Positions 1-7,349 of a stretch of 26,395 bases of DNA are shown piece after piece (positions within the stretch are counted from its first letter, which is position 1; each line of letters opens with the position of its first letter). Position numbers and translations under genes: made by a program. The notes below the pieces were generated by a model. That model was not told the DNA's origin, searched no databases, and saw only the letters and a list, made by a program, of their open reading frames with translations. Source of the stretch: a virus. The stretch spans positions 1 through 26,395 of the IMG/VR virus record IMGVR_UViG_3300037191_002925; one strand, 5' to 3'.

Positions 1-2
1 CT

Positions 3-83
3 GCTGGTGTGTCTAATCCTTGGGCGGCGGGTATTGGCGGAGGCTTGGCGGGACTTCAGGCGGGCAGAGTTCTTGGCGGTTAA
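3..83 (+). CDS. C-terminal end of an upstream protein (partial)
   Basis: An open frame enters from the left edge and stops at TAA 81-83. The visible 26 residues are rich in Gly and Ala (GIGGGLAGLQAGRVLGG), a composition common at the ends of phage virion proteins. It lies 37 bases upstream of the next start and on the same strand, so it is probably the preceding gene of the late operon. No function can be assigned from so short a tail. The other two forward frames contain early stops or run on without a plausible link. Confidence 0.55.
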   Translation, partial: AGVSNPWAAGIGGGLAGLQAGRVLGG

Positions 84-120
84 GTCTTTTTTAGGCACGT
101 GTGAATGTGGGTGAAGTGAA

Positions 121-2169
121 ATGAATGCACTGAGTCGTCCGTTGTTTGACATGCCCCGAAGTATGATAGAGGGGACTGGCATTACTAGTATGGCCTTGGG
201 AGACGATCCGGATGCGCCCATGCCTATGGATGCGCCCATGCCTATGAGCGAGCAAGAGGCTCGTGACATTGGTGGTATGATGGCAGGGAGCGTCGCCGGA
301 AAGATAGAGGAAACCGACCGCGGTATTGATGCGGCTGAAGACGAGTTGGGCATGATGAATGCCTTGCGTGGTGAGAATCGGTCTGAAGAGGACTACCGTG
401 ATGAGTTGTCGGAGCTTGTAGGCCCAAAAGATGCGGCGGCAACGCCTAAAAGTGTCCTTGCGCTTGTTCAACCTACCCTAGCCATGGTGCAACTGGGTGG
501 GCAGATGAGCGGGCAGGGGGGCAGCACGGGCGGTATTGGCGATCTAGGTGGTATGGGTGACCTCGGCGACATGAGCGCCTTGATGGGCGGTATGGGAGGT
601 GACTCTTTGGGGGGTCTTGCAACCATGCTCCCGCAAGACCAGCCAATGCCCATGGAAATGATGGCTGTTGAAGAAAACATCGCTGGTGTTATGCCCACTC
701 AGATGTTCTTGGAGGGCGGGGCAGCTTTGTCCGCCCCACAGATTAAAGAGATGCTTATGTCTCTGCAACCCGCAGTTCCTCAAACACCGGAAAAAGGGTT
801 TTGGCCGAGTGTTTTTCAAATAGGCGCTCCAGCTATTGCAGCAGGTCTGATGGGTGAGCCGGGAAAAGAATGGCGGACGGGCCTGGGCATGTTAACAAAG
901 TCATCATCAGCGGCCTTGCAAGAAGAGGAAAAGCGTAAACTGGACAACGAACGCCTTCAATACGCTTCGGAAGCTGCCGCTGGTACGAAAGCGGGCACGG
1001 CTTGGCTTGCACAACAAACGGCAGCAGACTTAGCTGAGGCCAATCGTATCAAGGCGCTTGCTGGTAGAACACCTTCAAAGATTACTTCTACACAAGCGGA
1101 AAGAGCCATTGCGGCTGCTGTCAGAAACAACGATCTTACAGCGCAAGAGGGAAGAGACCTGCTTCTTGAAATCGCGCGAAATGACGCGATGACCCCAGAA
1201 TCAAAGGCCGCTCTCGCTGGTAAATCCGCCGTAGCTCAGGCACAAGAAATAGCGAACTTAAAACTTCTTGGTACGTACGGCGAAGAGGTCAATAACGCAG
1301 CCTCTTCAGCGGGAACCATAGCGGATAGAGCTAGAGAATTTCAATCGGCTATGAAAGGAATAGATAGCGGTCCTTTCACAGAGTCCTTTAAAAACGCTTC
1401 TGATAAGATTCGTCAACTAGCTGGCTTGATAGGAGTGTCCCCCGACAGTTTCTTAAAATCGTTGGGGGCTGAGGGCGCTTATACGGATAAAGAAGAGTCG
1501 GGTAGAATAGCATTAGGACAGGAAATAGGGAAGCAGTTCACTATTGCATTCGCTACTCTTGTTCAAGGAAATCTAAATGAATCTGAATTCCAAGAAGTAA
1601 AAAGCTTGGGTCCAGACGCCCTTAAAACGGTTGAAGGAAATGCAAGAATTATCGAGCTTTATGAAAGATCTGAAAAAAGAGCTCTAGAAAAGCAACAAAT
1701 TTACAACGATCTATATAGGTCGGCACCTGTGGGACAATCTTCCCGAGTCACAATGCTCAACATTCGGGACAAAATAGCGGAATATGAAGCGGGTTATAGA
1801 AGCGAAGAGGCTGAAGAACTAGCTAAAAAGGATCCAAACTTTTACAACCCTCTGCCGACGTACGCAGGAAATGTTGACGTTGCAGTAACTCTCCGCACCC
1901 CCAAAATGAAAAGGTTACAGACAGGCACGGAGGACAGTGCTCTCTTGGAAAGACAGTTACTTCGAGAGCAGCTTGGTTCTGGCGATTCAGAACGAGTTAA
2001 AGGAGCTTTTAGGTTCATAATAGGTCCATCAAGGGTTACGAAGGGCAGCGATCTAGAAAAGGAACAATTCAGGTACTACAGCGGGGTGTTCCAGGAGATA
2101 CTAATGGGCTCAGGGTTTGATTTCAATCAAGCAGATGCTACTCGAATTGTAAAGGAGAACATTAAATGA
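121..2169 (+). CDS. Probable virion-associated protein, 682 aa, Met/Gly-rich N-terminus
   Basis: I do not recognise a family. The N-terminal 45 residues are Met/Pro-rich and contain a tandem DAPMPM repeat. Residues about 125-165 are a low-complexity Gly/Met stretch (GGMGDLGDM, GGMGGDSLGG). The remainder is Ala/Glu/Lys-rich and probably helical. The start is preceded by GGGTGAAGTGA, an acceptable ribosome-binding site. The stop overlaps the next start in ATGA, so the two large genes are translationally coupled. Position directly before a 1197-aa protein and an endolysin fits an internal virion or ejection protein of a podovirus-like phage. That role is inferred from position and composition, not from a domain. 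Confidence 0.85.
   Translation: MNALSRPLFDMPRSMIEGTGITSMALGDDPDAPMPMDAPMPMSEQEARDIGGMMAGSVAGKIEETDRGIDAAEDELGMMNALRGENRSEEDYRDELSELVGPKDAAATPKSVLALVQPTLAMVQLGGQMSGQGGSTGGIGDLGGMGDLGDMSALMGGMGGDSLGGLATMLPQDQPMPMEMMAVEENIAGVMPTQMFLEGGAALSAPQIKEMLMSLQPAVPQTPEKGFWPSVFQIGAPAIAAGLMGEPGKEWRTGLGMLTKSSSAALQEEEKRKLDNERLQYASEAAAGTKAGTAWLAQQTAADLAEANRIKALAGRTPSKITSTQAERAIAAAVRNNDLTAQEGRDLLLEIARNDAMTPESKAALAGKSAVAQAQEIANLKLLGTYGEEVNNAASSAGTIADRAREFQSAMKGIDSGPFTESFKNASDKIRQLAGLIGVSPDSFLKSLGAEGAYTDKEESGRIALGQEIGKQFTIAFATLVQGNLNESEFQEVKSLGPDALKTVEGNARIIELYERSEKRALEKQQIYNDLYRSAPVGQSSRVTMLNIRDKIAEYEAGYRSEEAEELAKKDPNFYNPLPTYAGNVDVAVTLRTPKMKRLQTGTEDSALLERQLLREQLGSGDSERVKGAFRFIIGPSRVTKGSDLEKEQFRYYSGVFQEILMGSGFDFNQADATRIVKENIK
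211..246 (+). repeat. Perfect 18-bp tandem duplication inside a gene
   Basis: The unit GATGCGCCCATGCCTATG occurs twice head to tail at 211-228 and 229-246. It is in frame and encodes DAPMPM twice. This looks like replication slippage that kept the reading frame. Confidence 0.95.
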
Positions 2170-5100
2170 GTAGCCTTGCGGAAGTAAGCCTCGAAGACGA
2201 AATAAGGGCGCAAATCGCTCTAGAAAAGGCGAAAGAAATAGAAGGCAGACCCGCTGCTATGGATACTGTAAGCCTAGAAGATCAACTTGAAAAGGAACTT
2301 CTTCTAAACAAAGCAGTGACCGTTCCGGGCTCTCAAGGATTGGGCGCACCATTTGGAGGTGATTTCCTGGGGGGTACTGTGGATTCAGATCGTTACCTTT
2401 ACCCGTTCATTAAACAAATAATAGAAGATAATCCGGATGCCTACACGATTTCTGATGATGATCCCCTGCGAGCCGTTCGATCAGGTCTGAGCTTTATGGA
2501 TTCTCGGTCGGCTAGGATTAAAAAAGCCATACTTAGTGGGGAGATAGAGCCTGAAGGTTTTGATTACAAAATATTTGATCAAAAAGCCAGTGAAGGAGAT
2601 GTCCCCGCAAACGCCGAGCAACAAAGAATTGATGCCATGGTGGCTAATGACCCTGCTTTTGGAAACAGGTTTTCTTCCGAAGGATCTCCTCTAACCGCTG
2701 GTGATCGGTTCAATTACGCTACGTTAGACACGGCAGAAGAAAAAAGGCAGTTTTTCAACAACCTCTATCCTGAGGGAGAGTTTTACGTCAAAGAAGTAGG
2801 ACAATCGTTTGAAGACCCAGCTCAAAAGGTCACGGTAGAGCTGTTTTCTACAACGCCCGGTGGAGCCTTGCATCAGGTAGATAGGTTTGATTATCAGAAC
2901 ACCTTTTCTGGGAGGGGATTGGCCGAGCTGTTCACTGAAACAAAGAAAGCTTTTAAAGGGGATGTAGAAGCTAAAGCTCGAATAGCACCGATCTATAACG
3001 ATATGGGCCTTGATATCGTAGACGTAGCAGGGGAACTCACTAACTTTCAAAATTTGCTGCCCGCTTTGATCGATGTTCTTCCGCAGAGCAAGGCAAAATC
3101 TGCCGTTCTTAGAGCTGCTTCCGGTGCCATAAAAGGCGGCGCTGCTTTTCAGTTAGATAAAATAGGACAGTGGCTCGATGATGCGACCGCTTTAGATGTG
3201 GTCCGTGGTGAAGATTCGGTAGTAACCACGGATAATATGGAATCTGCTATTGCTGGTGCGTTCACCGCCTTCAGCAAGGTGGGTGCGGGTGTTTTTGGGC
3301 TAATATCTGGATCTACAGCAGGAAAGCAAGCTTTCAAAGAGCTGTTTTTAACAGGAGCAAAAAACGATCAGTTAAATATCTTGAAGGCGGGGTACAACGC
3401 GGGTGTGCCCGTTACGGTAGGGAACTTAATTGATAGTGGAATTATGAAACGGCTATTGGCGCAAAGCCAAGCTTTGAGTCCAGAACTCTATGGACCAGTC
3501 AGAAAAGAACAGTCAGAGAAGCTCCTTCAATATTTAATGGATAAAGTGAACCAAAATGGCGGAGAGATAGATGGGGCAGTGACCCCAGAGCAATTAGGAC
3601 AGATAGTTGAAGGGATGTCTTCAAAAATTCGAACTGTGTTGTTTGATGACCCGCTAGATGCTAGCTCGGCCACAACAAATGCTCAGTTTAAAGCTGGAAT
3701 GGCCGCTAAAACTTTGCAAGAGATAGCGAAGTTCGACAGAAAAATCAGAGACGATCTTTTTCAGAATATTTTAAACTCTCCGGAAATCAAAAACGCGACG
3801 TTTAGGCTGGATCTAACTGATCTAAGAGCTCAAACGAAAGTTGTCCAAGAAGGAGTTTTGGGCACTCAAGAAAGACAAGTGACGAACGTGGTTGAGGAAG
3901 GAACGGTGCTTGATAGCTTTGGGAACGTAACACCGGGAGGCACTCAAACAAGCACTAAAACCGTAGTAGAAACCATCGGTGGACAATCTGCCGAGCTGGC
4001 AAAAATTTCTAAAGAGTTAGAAACAGCGCTTTTCAACGATCCTGTGAAGTCTCAAACAGGAGAAGAAGTGTTCAGTGTTCTGAAGCAAGTGGATGCTTAT
4101 AAGAAAAAACTGGCTGAAATGGTGGATGTCACCTCTACAGAGAACAAATACGTTGAAGCACTACAGAAGTCTTTAGATGGCGTTTGGGACCAAGCGTTGG
4201 ATCAACTTGGGGGTGTTGCCCCTAATATGAAAGAAACGGTGGCCCAGGCTAAGTGGTTGAGTCAGTACACGACCAACACGTTGAGAACGGGTTATATCGG
4301 GCGAGCCTTGCAGGGCGGAAATACTAGACCGTTTGAAAGCTTGATACAGCCTTTTTTAGACGGACAAAAGGTGTTGGGTCCGGATGATTTAGCTTCGTTA
4401 GCTACTCTTGTAGACAATGTTCCCGCGAACATCCCAAAACAATATTTGGGCGAGTCTGGAGAGATAGTCGCAGCGATGACTAGGGGTGAACGAAAAAAGA
4501 TTGTTGATAGATTTAGAGGTCATTTAAAAGAAGCAACAACTCTCGCGTTACAGGCAGAGCCAGGAAAGCTTGCGGGGAAGCTCTTGGAAATAACGGGGTT
4601 CAAGGATTTATCTAGAACACGCGACATCATAGACAATCCGAACTTAAAATGGTTCTTCCCTAGTTTAGAAGAGCGGACAAGAATAGTTAGCCAAGCCCAG
4701 CTTTTAGAAAAATTTGAAACAGGGCTGTCCCCTTTTAGAGAAGCGGTAGAAGACGCTTCATCAGGACTTTCCCAACTCCTACCTTCTTTAGAAGGTAAAG
4801 GGTTTTTAGGAGAAGCAGCGGAAGAATCTCAGGGAATTATATCGGCTCTTCTAGCTAAACTGGGGTCAAATAGGGGCGCACCTCTTTCACCAGGACAAAC
4901 AAGTGCACAAGACATTAAAGTTGTCTTTAACACGTTAACAGGAGATTCTCGTGTAGCGGTAAAAAAACAGCTACAAAAACATTTCTTGGGGAGCATCCTA
5001 AACGAGGTTTCAAAAGAAACGGCAGCGGAAGGGACTCTTGGAGTCGCTTATAATAAGGTTAGCAAGGCTATCGCTGATATGAGGGGAAGAAATTCTCCTA

Positions 5101-5759
5101 TGAGCGTTCTTTATGATTGGGTTATGGAGGATGTTCCTGAGCTAGGAGACGTGGTTTCAACCCTTGGCAGACTTAGCACGGTGTTTAAGGATGCTGAAGA
5201 TTTTGGGGCTAGCCTTTCCGCAGCGCAAGAGGCCTCAAAAGCTGGTGAACTTGCAATGAAGGGGCAGGTTCCAGCTCTGCTGAAAATTCTTATGAAACAA
5301 AAAGTTATGGCAGCGGTCTTTACAGAGCCTGTAACTTTGGCTCAATTTGAGCATATGCTCAAACAAGATCAGGTAGGTAAAAGAGTTCAAAAAACCCTTG
5401 GCCGATTGATCATGAAAACGGCGGTCAGAGAAGCACCAAGACGAAACTATGAGCTTAATACGTTAGGAGACGGCGTTAAACGGGTTAATATCACGCCTAT
5501 GTCCGGTAAAGCAGTGAATAGAAGTTACCCGGACTTAGCTGCGGAGAGAATAAAAACCACCCCTCAAGGCTCTCGGTTAGATGAGATCTTACCAGGAACA
5601 GATAGGATGCTCTTCGAAACCATTCCTTCCGGTCAGAGAGCTACCCCACTGAGAAAACCAACTGCTTCCCTTGGGTTGCCACCGCCGTCAGCCCCCCCAC
5701 AAGGGGGGATTGCTAGTCTAGCTGGGTTAGAAAAGGTAGGGATGCCGTTATTCACTTAG
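2166..5759 (+). CDS. Very large probable internal virion/ejection protein, 1197 aa
   Basis: The ATG overlaps the previous stop (ATGA). This is the largest gene in the window. The sequence is mostly helical in character and rich in Glu, Lys, Ala and Leu, with a Gly/Ala-rich hydrophobic patch around residues 358-385 (AGAFTAFSKVGAGVFGLISG) that could contact membrane. The C-terminus is Pro-rich (LPPPSAPPQGG) and ends in GMPLFT. I see no lytic transglycosylase, protease or ATPase motif. Size, partner gene and place just upstream of the endolysin resemble the large internal core proteins that podoviruses eject into the host. A tail or scaffold-like role cannot be excluded from sequence alone. Confidence 0.85.
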   Translation: MSSLAEVSLEDEIRAQIALEKAKEIEGRPAAMDTVSLEDQLEKELLLNKAVTVPGSQGLGAPFGGDFLGGTVDSDRYLYPFIKQIIEDNPDAYTISDDDPLRAVRSGLSFMDSRSARIKKAILSGEIEPEGFDYKIFDQKASEGDVPANAEQQRIDAMVANDPAFGNRFSSEGSPLTAGDRFNYATLDTAEEKRQFFNNLYPEGEFYVKEVGQSFEDPAQKVTVELFSTTPGGALHQVDRFDYQNTFSGRGLAELFTETKKAFKGDVEAKARIAPIYNDMGLDIVDVAGELTNFQNLLPALIDVLPQSKAKSAVLRAASGAIKGGAAFQLDKIGQWLDDATALDVVRGEDSVVTTDNMESAIAGAFTAFSKVGAGVFGLISGSTAGKQAFKELFLTGAKNDQLNILKAGYNAGVPVTVGNLIDSGIMKRLLAQSQALSPELYGPVRKEQSEKLLQYLMDKVNQNGGEIDGAVTPEQLGQIVEGMSSKIRTVLFDDPLDASSATTNAQFKAGMAAKTLQEIAKFDRKIRDDLFQNILNSPEIKNATFRLDLTDLRAQTKVVQEGVLGTQERQVTNVVEEGTVLDSFGNVTPGGTQTSTKTVVETIGGQSAELAKISKELETALFNDPVKSQTGEEVFSVLKQVDAYKKKLAEMVDVTSTENKYVEALQKSLDGVWDQALDQLGGVAPNMKETVAQAKWLSQYTTNTLRTGYIGRALQGGNTRPFESLIQPFLDGQKVLGPDDLASLATLVDNVPANIPKQYLGESGEIVAAMTRGERKKIVDRFRGHLKEATTLALQAEPGKLAGKLLEITGFKDLSRTRDIIDNPNLKWFFPSLEERTRIVSQAQLLEKFETGLSPFREAVEDASSGLSQLLPSLEGKGFLGEAAEESQGIISALLAKLGSNRGAPLSPGQTSAQDIKVVFNTLTGDSRVAVKKQLQKHFLGSILNEVSKETAAEGTLGVAYNKVSKAIADMRGRNSPMSVLYDWVMEDVPELGDVVSTLGRLSTVFKDAEDFGASLSAAQEASKAGELAMKGQVPALLKILMKQKVMAAVFTEPVTLAQFEHMLKQDQVGKRVQKTLGRLIMKTAVREAPRRNYELNTLGDGVKRVNITPMSGKAVNRSYPDLAAERIKTTPQGSRLDEILPGTDRMLFETIPSGQRATPLRKPTASLGLPPPSAPPQGGIASLAGLEKVGMPLFT

Positions 5760-5774
5760 AGAAAGGGTGAGTCG

Positions 5775-6188
5775 ATGGACCATGCAAAGTTAATCGTTCA
5801 ACTTCGTCTGCATGAAGGGGTGGAGTATAAGCCCTACACCGATACGGTGGGCAAGCTCACTATAGGGGTGGGCCGAAACCTGGACGATCGTGGGCTGTCC
5901 GAAGACGAAATCGACTACCTATTGGAAAACGACATCGGGATAGTGGAAGAGGAATTAACACAGTGGTGGCCTGATTGGCGTTCCCTGAATCAGACAAGGC
6001 AGCTTGTTCTTGCCGACATGATGTTTAATATGGGTCGTCCGAGGCTTTCTCAGTTCAAACTGTTTCTAATGGCGTTAGAATCAGCCGATTATGAAACAGC
6101 AGCGGTAGAGATGCTGGATTCTAAGTGGGCAGAGCAAGTCAAAGGTCGGGCAGAGACCTTGTCTAAGATGATGGCGTCCGGTGATTAA
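5775..6188 (+). CDS. Endolysin, T4-type lysozyme (GH24 muramidase)
   Basis: This 137-aa protein should hydrolyse the beta-1,4 bond between MurNAc and GlcNAc in host peptidoglycan at lysis. The T4 lysozyme catalytic triad is visible with exact spacing: Glu14 in LHEGVEYKPY, Asp23 in YTDTVGKLTIGVGRN and Thr29, matching E11, D20 and T26 of T4 lysozyme. The GVGRNLDDRGL loop and the C-terminal NMGRPRLSQFK segment are also family-like. There is no signal peptide or signal-anchor segment, so it probably needs a holin to cross the inner membrane. GAAAGGGTGA precedes the ATG. Two small membrane proteins follow immediately, completing a lysis region. Confidence 0.95.
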   Translation: MDHAKLIVQLRLHEGVEYKPYTDTVGKLTIGVGRNLDDRGLSEDEIDYLLENDIGIVEEELTQWWPDWRSLNQTRQLVLADMMFNMGRPRLSQFKLFLMALESADYETAAVEMLDSKWAEQVKGRAETLSKMMASGD

Positions 6189-6193
6189 ACCTA

Positions 6194-6526
6194 ATGGCAA
6201 AACCACCCACACAAATAAACCAAGGAGCAGGTGTACAGTTCTCACTGAGCTTTCTTATTCAGATCCTAGGCACAGTGATCTTGGCCGTGTGGGGCTATTC
6301 TCAGTTAGACGCTAGAATATCTCAAGTTACAAATCAAACAGCTACGCACACAGAGAAGCTTCGAGCTATCGAGGCCGATATGAAGGAAAACCAGGACAAA
6401 CCGATCAGCTCTGATCATGTCCAAAACACTAAGCTATTCGCCGCAGAATTAGCAATGGCTGAACTACGAGACAGACTACGGGTGCTAGAAGACCGCCTGT
6501 ATGCGAACAAAATATCTAAAAACTAA
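6194..6526 (+). CDS. Small membrane/coiled-coil protein, holin or spanin candidate
   Basis: This 110-aa protein has one strong transmembrane segment at about residues 16-38 (LSFLIQILGTVILAVWGYSQL), then a charged helical coiled-coil-like tail ending in ELRDRLRVLEDRLY. It begins 5 bases after the endolysin stop, which suggests a role in lysis. Single-span proteins with a cytoplasmic or periplasmic coiled coil are seen among holins and inner-membrane spanins, but no family motif separates these options. The next gene has the same plan and a similar C-terminal motif. Confidence 0.8.
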   Translation: MAKPPTQINQGAGVQFSLSFLIQILGTVILAVWGYSQLDARISQVTNQTATHTEKLRAIEADMKENQDKPISSDHVQNTKLFAAELAMAELRDRLRVLEDRLYANKISKN

Positions 6527-6529
6527 CTT

Positions 6530-6548
6530 GGCGTTTTAGAGGAACGCC
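6530..6548 (+). other. Small intergenic hairpin
   Basis: GGCGTT (6530-6535) pairs with AACGCC (6543-6548) across a 7-base loop. It lies between the two membrane-protein genes and has no T-run, so it is more likely an mRNA stability or translation-control element than a terminator. Confidence 0.45.
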
Positions 6549-6576
6549 TATATGAAAAGAGAAGTGGACGGTAGCA

Positions 6577-6897
6577 ATGAATTTTGATAGTAAGGTACCT
6601 CTAGCTTTGATTTTTGCTGTCTTGATTCAAGCTGCCGGAATCATATGGTGGGTCTCACAGCAGTCACATACGATTGGGGTGTTAAAGAAAGAAATGGAAA
6701 ATGTTTCTTCACGAATGGCTATTGAAGAAACGGTCAATTTAAAGCGCGATGTGAAAGAGCAAGGCACGAAACTCCAAAACATTTTGGAAGATTTAAACGG
6801 GCTCACTAGAATTAGCAATATGCAGTCCGAGTCGTTACGCCGCATTTCGGTGCTTGAAACCCGATTCGGGTACTTGCAAGGGGCACAGAAGGAATGA
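6577..6897 (+). CDS. Second small membrane/coiled-coil protein, lysis candidate
   Basis: This 106-aa protein has an N-terminal transmembrane segment (about residues 8-26, PLALIFAVLIQAAGIIWWV) followed by a helical coiled-coil-like region ending in SLRRISVLETRFGYL. That end resembles DRLRVLEDRLY of the preceding protein, so the pair may be diverged duplicates acting as holin/antiholin or as parts of a spanin-like complex. The ribosome-binding site is weak. Its stop overlaps the start of the next small gene (ATGA). Confidence 0.8.
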   Translation: MNFDSKVPLALIFAVLIQAAGIIWWVSQQSHTIGVLKKEMENVSSRMAIEETVNLKRDVKEQGTKLQNILEDLNGLTRISNMQSESLRRISVLETRFGYLQGAQKE

Positions 6898-7061
6898 GCT
6901 TAGATTCCGGGTATGACTTAGAACAGATTTTGTGTATGCGTTGCCTCAAGCTTTGCAAGCCAGGGCGCGTTCCAGGAATGCACTATGTTCATGGCCATTT
7001 GGCTTGTGAAGAGTGTGGCCGTGTCCTTGAGGATTGTTGCCAAGGGGCGTGCCTACCCTAA
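6894..7061 (+). CDS. Small zinc-ribbon protein, 55 aa
   Basis: The ATG overlaps the upstream stop as ATGA. The protein has Cys pairs CMRC and CEEC plus a terminal DCCQGAC, with a YVHGHLACEECGRV core, the layout of a compact zinc ribbon. I believe similar tiny Cys-rich proteins occur widely in phages, but their function is unknown. It is the last gene before the 7.1-7.35 kb control region. Overlap coupling and the ordered Cys spacing make a chance frame unlikely. Confidence 0.75.
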   Translation: MSLDSGYDLEQILCMRCLKLCKPGRVPGMHYVHGHLACEECGRVLEDCCQGACLP

Positions 7062-7071
7062 ATGCTCGAAC

Positions 7072-7093
7072 TTTGCTATATAGATGAGATATC
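7072..7093 (+). repeat. 22-bp element, copy 1 (forward)
   Basis: The sequence begins TTTGCTATATAGATG and ends GAGATATC. It matches an inverted copy at 7241-7262 and a forward copy at 26335-26356, each at 21 of 22 positions. It is followed by a purine-rich run (AGGGTAGAGAAGACGG). No -35 box sits upstream, so it may be a phage-specific promoter, a regulator site or part of an origin. Confidence 0.85.
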
Positions 7094-7171
7094 CCAGGGT
7101 AGAGAAGACGGAAAAAACAGAAAGTCCAAATCGTCGCGCGGCACAGAGAAAGTACTAAGCCACTGTAAACG

Positions 7172-7200
7172 TTGTATAGCCAGATAGCTGATATTATGAT
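7172..7200 (+). promoter_or_regulatory. Sigma70-like promoter for the replication module
   Basis: TTGTAT (7172-7177) and TATGAT (7195-7200) are separated by exactly 17 bases. The -10 box lies inside the palindrome GATATTATGATATC. It faces the helicase gene at 7350 and would give a leader of about 140 bases containing the hairpin at 7290-7308. Confidence 0.55.
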
Positions 7201-7240
7201 ATCGGGGACGATTTATTTTAAATCACTTCCGCAAATGTCC

Positions 7241-7262
7241 GATATCTCATCTATAAAGCAAA
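7241..7262 (-). repeat. 22-bp element, copy 2 (inverted)
   Basis: On the minus strand it reads TTTGCTTTATAGATG then AGATATC, differing from copy 1 only at the seventh base. With copy 1 it forms an inverted pair whose inner edges are about 147 bases apart, enclosing an A/T-rich stretch (ATTTATTTTAAATC) and the predicted promoter. Confidence 0.85.
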
Positions 7263-7289
7263 CCTTGTCCTTTTGACTAAACACCGGTT

Positions 7290-7308
7290 ACCCCCACCCA
7301 TCGGGGGT
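7290..7308 (+). other. GC-rich hairpin in the leader of the helicase gene
   Basis: ACCCCC (7290-7295) pairs with GGGGGT (7303-7308) across ACCCATC. No T-run follows on either strand, so it is not a good intrinsic terminator. It may affect mRNA stability or translation. The 7062-7349 interval otherwise holds only the promoter and the two 22-bp elements. Confidence 0.5.
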
Positions 7309-7349
7309 GCTACGGTTAATTGCAATAAAAGGGGAATAGGGGCAACCGT

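Noticed and set aside
7062-7187. 41-aa frame MLELCYIDEISQGRED directly after the zinc-ribbon stop
   Set aside because: It runs through the 22-bp element and promoter and has no ribosome-binding site. The copy at 26335 can be read as a similar peptide, but without a start codon, so the conservation is better explained by a DNA or RNA signal.
7290-7308. Hairpin as an intrinsic terminator of the late operon
   Set aside because: It lacks a T-run on either strand and stands only 40 bases before the helicase start, so a leader role is more likely.
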